A stretch of 6,802 nucleotides of DNA from Syntrophomonadaceae bacterium. Its GTDB lineage: Bacteria > Bacillota_D > Dethiobacteria > DTU022 > UBA8154. The stretch covers positions 1 to 6,802 of the forward strand of contig SKMY01000128.1 of the NCBI GenBank assembly GCA_007120815.1, written 5' to 3'. The notes under the pieces were generated by a model. That model saw only the letters and a list, made by a program, of their open reading frames with translations. It did no database searches and was not told the origin of the DNA. Both the position numbers and the translations under genes were made by a program. Positions 6,294-6,802 of this stretch are shown piece after piece (within the stretch, counting starts at the first letter, position 1; every line of letters starts with the position of its first letter).

Positions 6294-6457
6294 ATATCCG
6301 CTTCTTTATACGTTTTGTCTTTGTAAAATGCTTTATAGGCTTCACTTTCAAAAACAATACGATCGTCTGGGATATCATGCCTCACACCTTTTTTTAATCT
6401 GCTGGTAGGACTTTTCCACGACAGGTACTTTTGAACGTATTCCTCAGTGATAAACAT
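6278..6457 (-). CDS. Small protein of unknown function (59 aa), downstream of a c-di-GMP riboswitch
   Basis: The frame runs from ATG at 6457 to TGA at 6280-6278 and encodes 59 residues starting M-F-I-T-E-E-Y-V-Q-K. It is preceded by a strong ribosome site, AAAGGAGAGG (6475-6466), at suitable distance. The protein is hydrophilic and rich in Lys, Tyr, Asp and Glu. It has no signal peptide, membrane segment, cysteine pair or repeat, and I do not recognise a domain. What makes it credible is the transcription unit: a consensus promoter, a c-di-GMP-I aptamer and an intrinsic terminator precede it, and one or two terminators follow. It may be a small c-di-GMP-regulated effector in motility, adhesion or envelope physiology. 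That is inferred only from the usual targets of this riboswitch class. Confidence 0.75.
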   Translation of the reverse strand: MFITEEYVQKYLSWKSPTSRLKKGVRHDIPDDRIVFESEAYKAFYKDKTYKEADIPRQQ

Positions 6458-6465
6458 GCCACTAT

Positions 6466-6475
6466 CCTCTCCTTT
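6466..6475 (-). promoter_or_regulatory. Ribosome binding site of the 59-aa gene
   Basis: AAAGGAGAGG on the minus strand lies 8 bases upstream of the ATG at 6457 (about 11 from the AGGAG core). It is outside the riboswitch terminator, so it is not obviously sequestered by it. Confidence 0.7.
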
Positions 6476-6498
6476 ATTCCTGATTTAAAATTATGTGC

Positions 6499-6530
6499 AA
6501 AATAAAACTCACTGCTGTCTGGCAAGTGAG
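6499..6530 (-). terminator. Expression-platform terminator of the c-di-GMP riboswitch
   Basis: On the minus strand, CTCACTTGC (6530-6522) and GCAGTGAG (6515-6508) form an 8-bp stem with one bulged T and a CAGACA loop, followed by TTTTATTTT (6507-6499). A competing antiterminator can form between AAGTGA (6545-6540) and TCACTT (6529-6524). The two folds use the same bases and are mutually exclusive. Confidence 0.75.
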
Positions 6531-6544
6531 GGCTTGCGTTCACT

Positions 6545-6636
6545 TAAATGACAACTGGCTGACTTTGCGCCAAATTACGCTTTAGTCCCTCTAGTTTTGC
6601 GTCCCCACTTTTCAGCAGGTTTGCCATTTTCATTTA
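6545..6636 (-). promoter_or_regulatory. c-di-GMP-I (GEMM) riboswitch aptamer
   Basis: On the minus strand this 92-base element matches the GEMM-I architecture. P1 is TAAATGA/TCATTTA (6636-6630 with 6551-6545), and the conserved GGCAAACC is at 6625-6618. The next hairpin is capped by a GAAA tetraloop (6613-6610), followed by the hallmark GGGACGCAAA (6605-6596). The third helix is made of AACT/AGTT, GACT/AGTC and GCG/CGC (6596-6593 with 6556-6553; 6587-6584 with 6564-6561; 6580-6578 with 6569-6567), with an A-G-A-G-G-G-A-C-T-A-A-A receptor-like side. It binds the second messenger c-di-GMP. A terminator and a 59-aa gene follow. It was recognised from conserved motifs and helices, without a covariance search. 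Confidence 0.92.
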
Positions 6637-6663
6637 GAATAATCAAATTATTTAGCTATTTCC

Positions 6664-6692
6664 ATTTTATCTGATATCTCTACTTCTGTCAA
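6664..6692 (-). promoter_or_regulatory. Sigma-A-type promoter of the riboswitch transcript
   Basis: On the minus strand there is a perfect -35 TTGACA (6692-6687), a 17-base spacer and TAAAAT (6669-6664). The start would fall near 6657, about 20 bases before the aptamer's P1 helix, as expected for a leader that begins with the riboswitch. Confidence 0.85.
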
Positions 6693-6757
6693 TGTTTTCT
6701 TTCTTTTTGTTTTTTTTTGTTCATTTTGGTCTATTCAAAATATAACTCTAACCAAAC

Positions 6758-6800
6758 AAAAAAGACACCGTCTTATTCCTTTCACGATGTCTATTTTTTT
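6758..6800. terminator. Intrinsic terminator at the right edge, likely bidirectional
   Basis: An 8-bp stem pairs 6763-6770 (AGACACCG) with 6785-6792 (CGATGTCT). On the minus strand it is fully paired through one G-U wobble and followed by T residues (6762-6758), so it probably ends a minus-strand gene lying beyond the window. On the plus strand it has one mismatch and a seven-T tail (6794-6800). The T-rich stretch 6693-6757 between it and the promoter holds nothing I can support. Confidence 0.6.
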
Positions 6801-6802
6801 CA

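Noticed and set aside
1..6802. CRISPR array, insertion sequence, tRNA or rRNA
   Set aside because: I saw no regularly spaced direct repeats, transposase-like frame, cloverleaf with tRNA consensus loops, or rRNA motifs.

Overview
The window looks like chromosomal DNA from an anaerobic Firmicute of the Clostridia/Peptococcia type, such as a carboxydotrophic, acetogenic or Desulfotomaculum/Pelotomaculum-like lineage. I infer this from an anaerobic Ni-Fe carbon monoxide dehydrogenase, a flavin/iron-sulfur NAD(P)H-handling module, strong purine-rich Shine-Dalgarno sequences, T-tailed intrinsic terminators, a c-di-GMP-I riboswitch and an exported protein with a copper-amine-oxidase-like N-terminal domain. 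No species can be named from the sequence alone.

Positions 1-4752 (+ strand) hold a tightly packed operon whose beginning lies outside the window. In order it encodes the C-terminal end of a NuoE-like [2Fe-2S] subunit, a NuoF/HydB-like flavoprotein (619 aa), a HoxU/NuoG-N-terminus-like iron-sulfur subunit (262 aa from the preferred TTG start) and a complete CooS-type CO dehydrogenase (637 aa). The first two genes overlap by 4 bases, the next junction is 11 bases and the last is 32 bases. The reading is an NAD(P)H (and perhaps ferredoxin) oxidoreductase that passes electrons to or from CooS. No hydrogenase H-cluster domain, CooF or CooC is visible, so CooS appears to take the place a catalytic subunit has in HydABC-like enzymes.

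Positions 4753-5003 lie between convergent genes. They contain a run of inverted repeats that could fold into a multi-helix RNA (about 4760-4893), followed by an intrinsic terminator that serves the minus-strand gene.

Positions 5004-6802 are read from the minus strand. From right to left they hold a bidirectional-looking terminator at the window edge, a near-consensus sigma-A-type promoter, a c-di-GMP-I (GEMM) riboswitch with its own intrinsic terminator, a 59-aa small protein gene of unknown function and two further T-tailed hairpins. A second promoter follows, then an exported 325-aa protein that combines a copper-amine-oxidase-like N-terminal domain, a ComEA-like helix-hairpin-helix region and an RlpA-like double-psi beta-barrel. 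The riboswitch makes the small gene a c-di-GMP-responsive unit. Whether that control reaches the cell-wall gene depends on read-through of the terminators between them.
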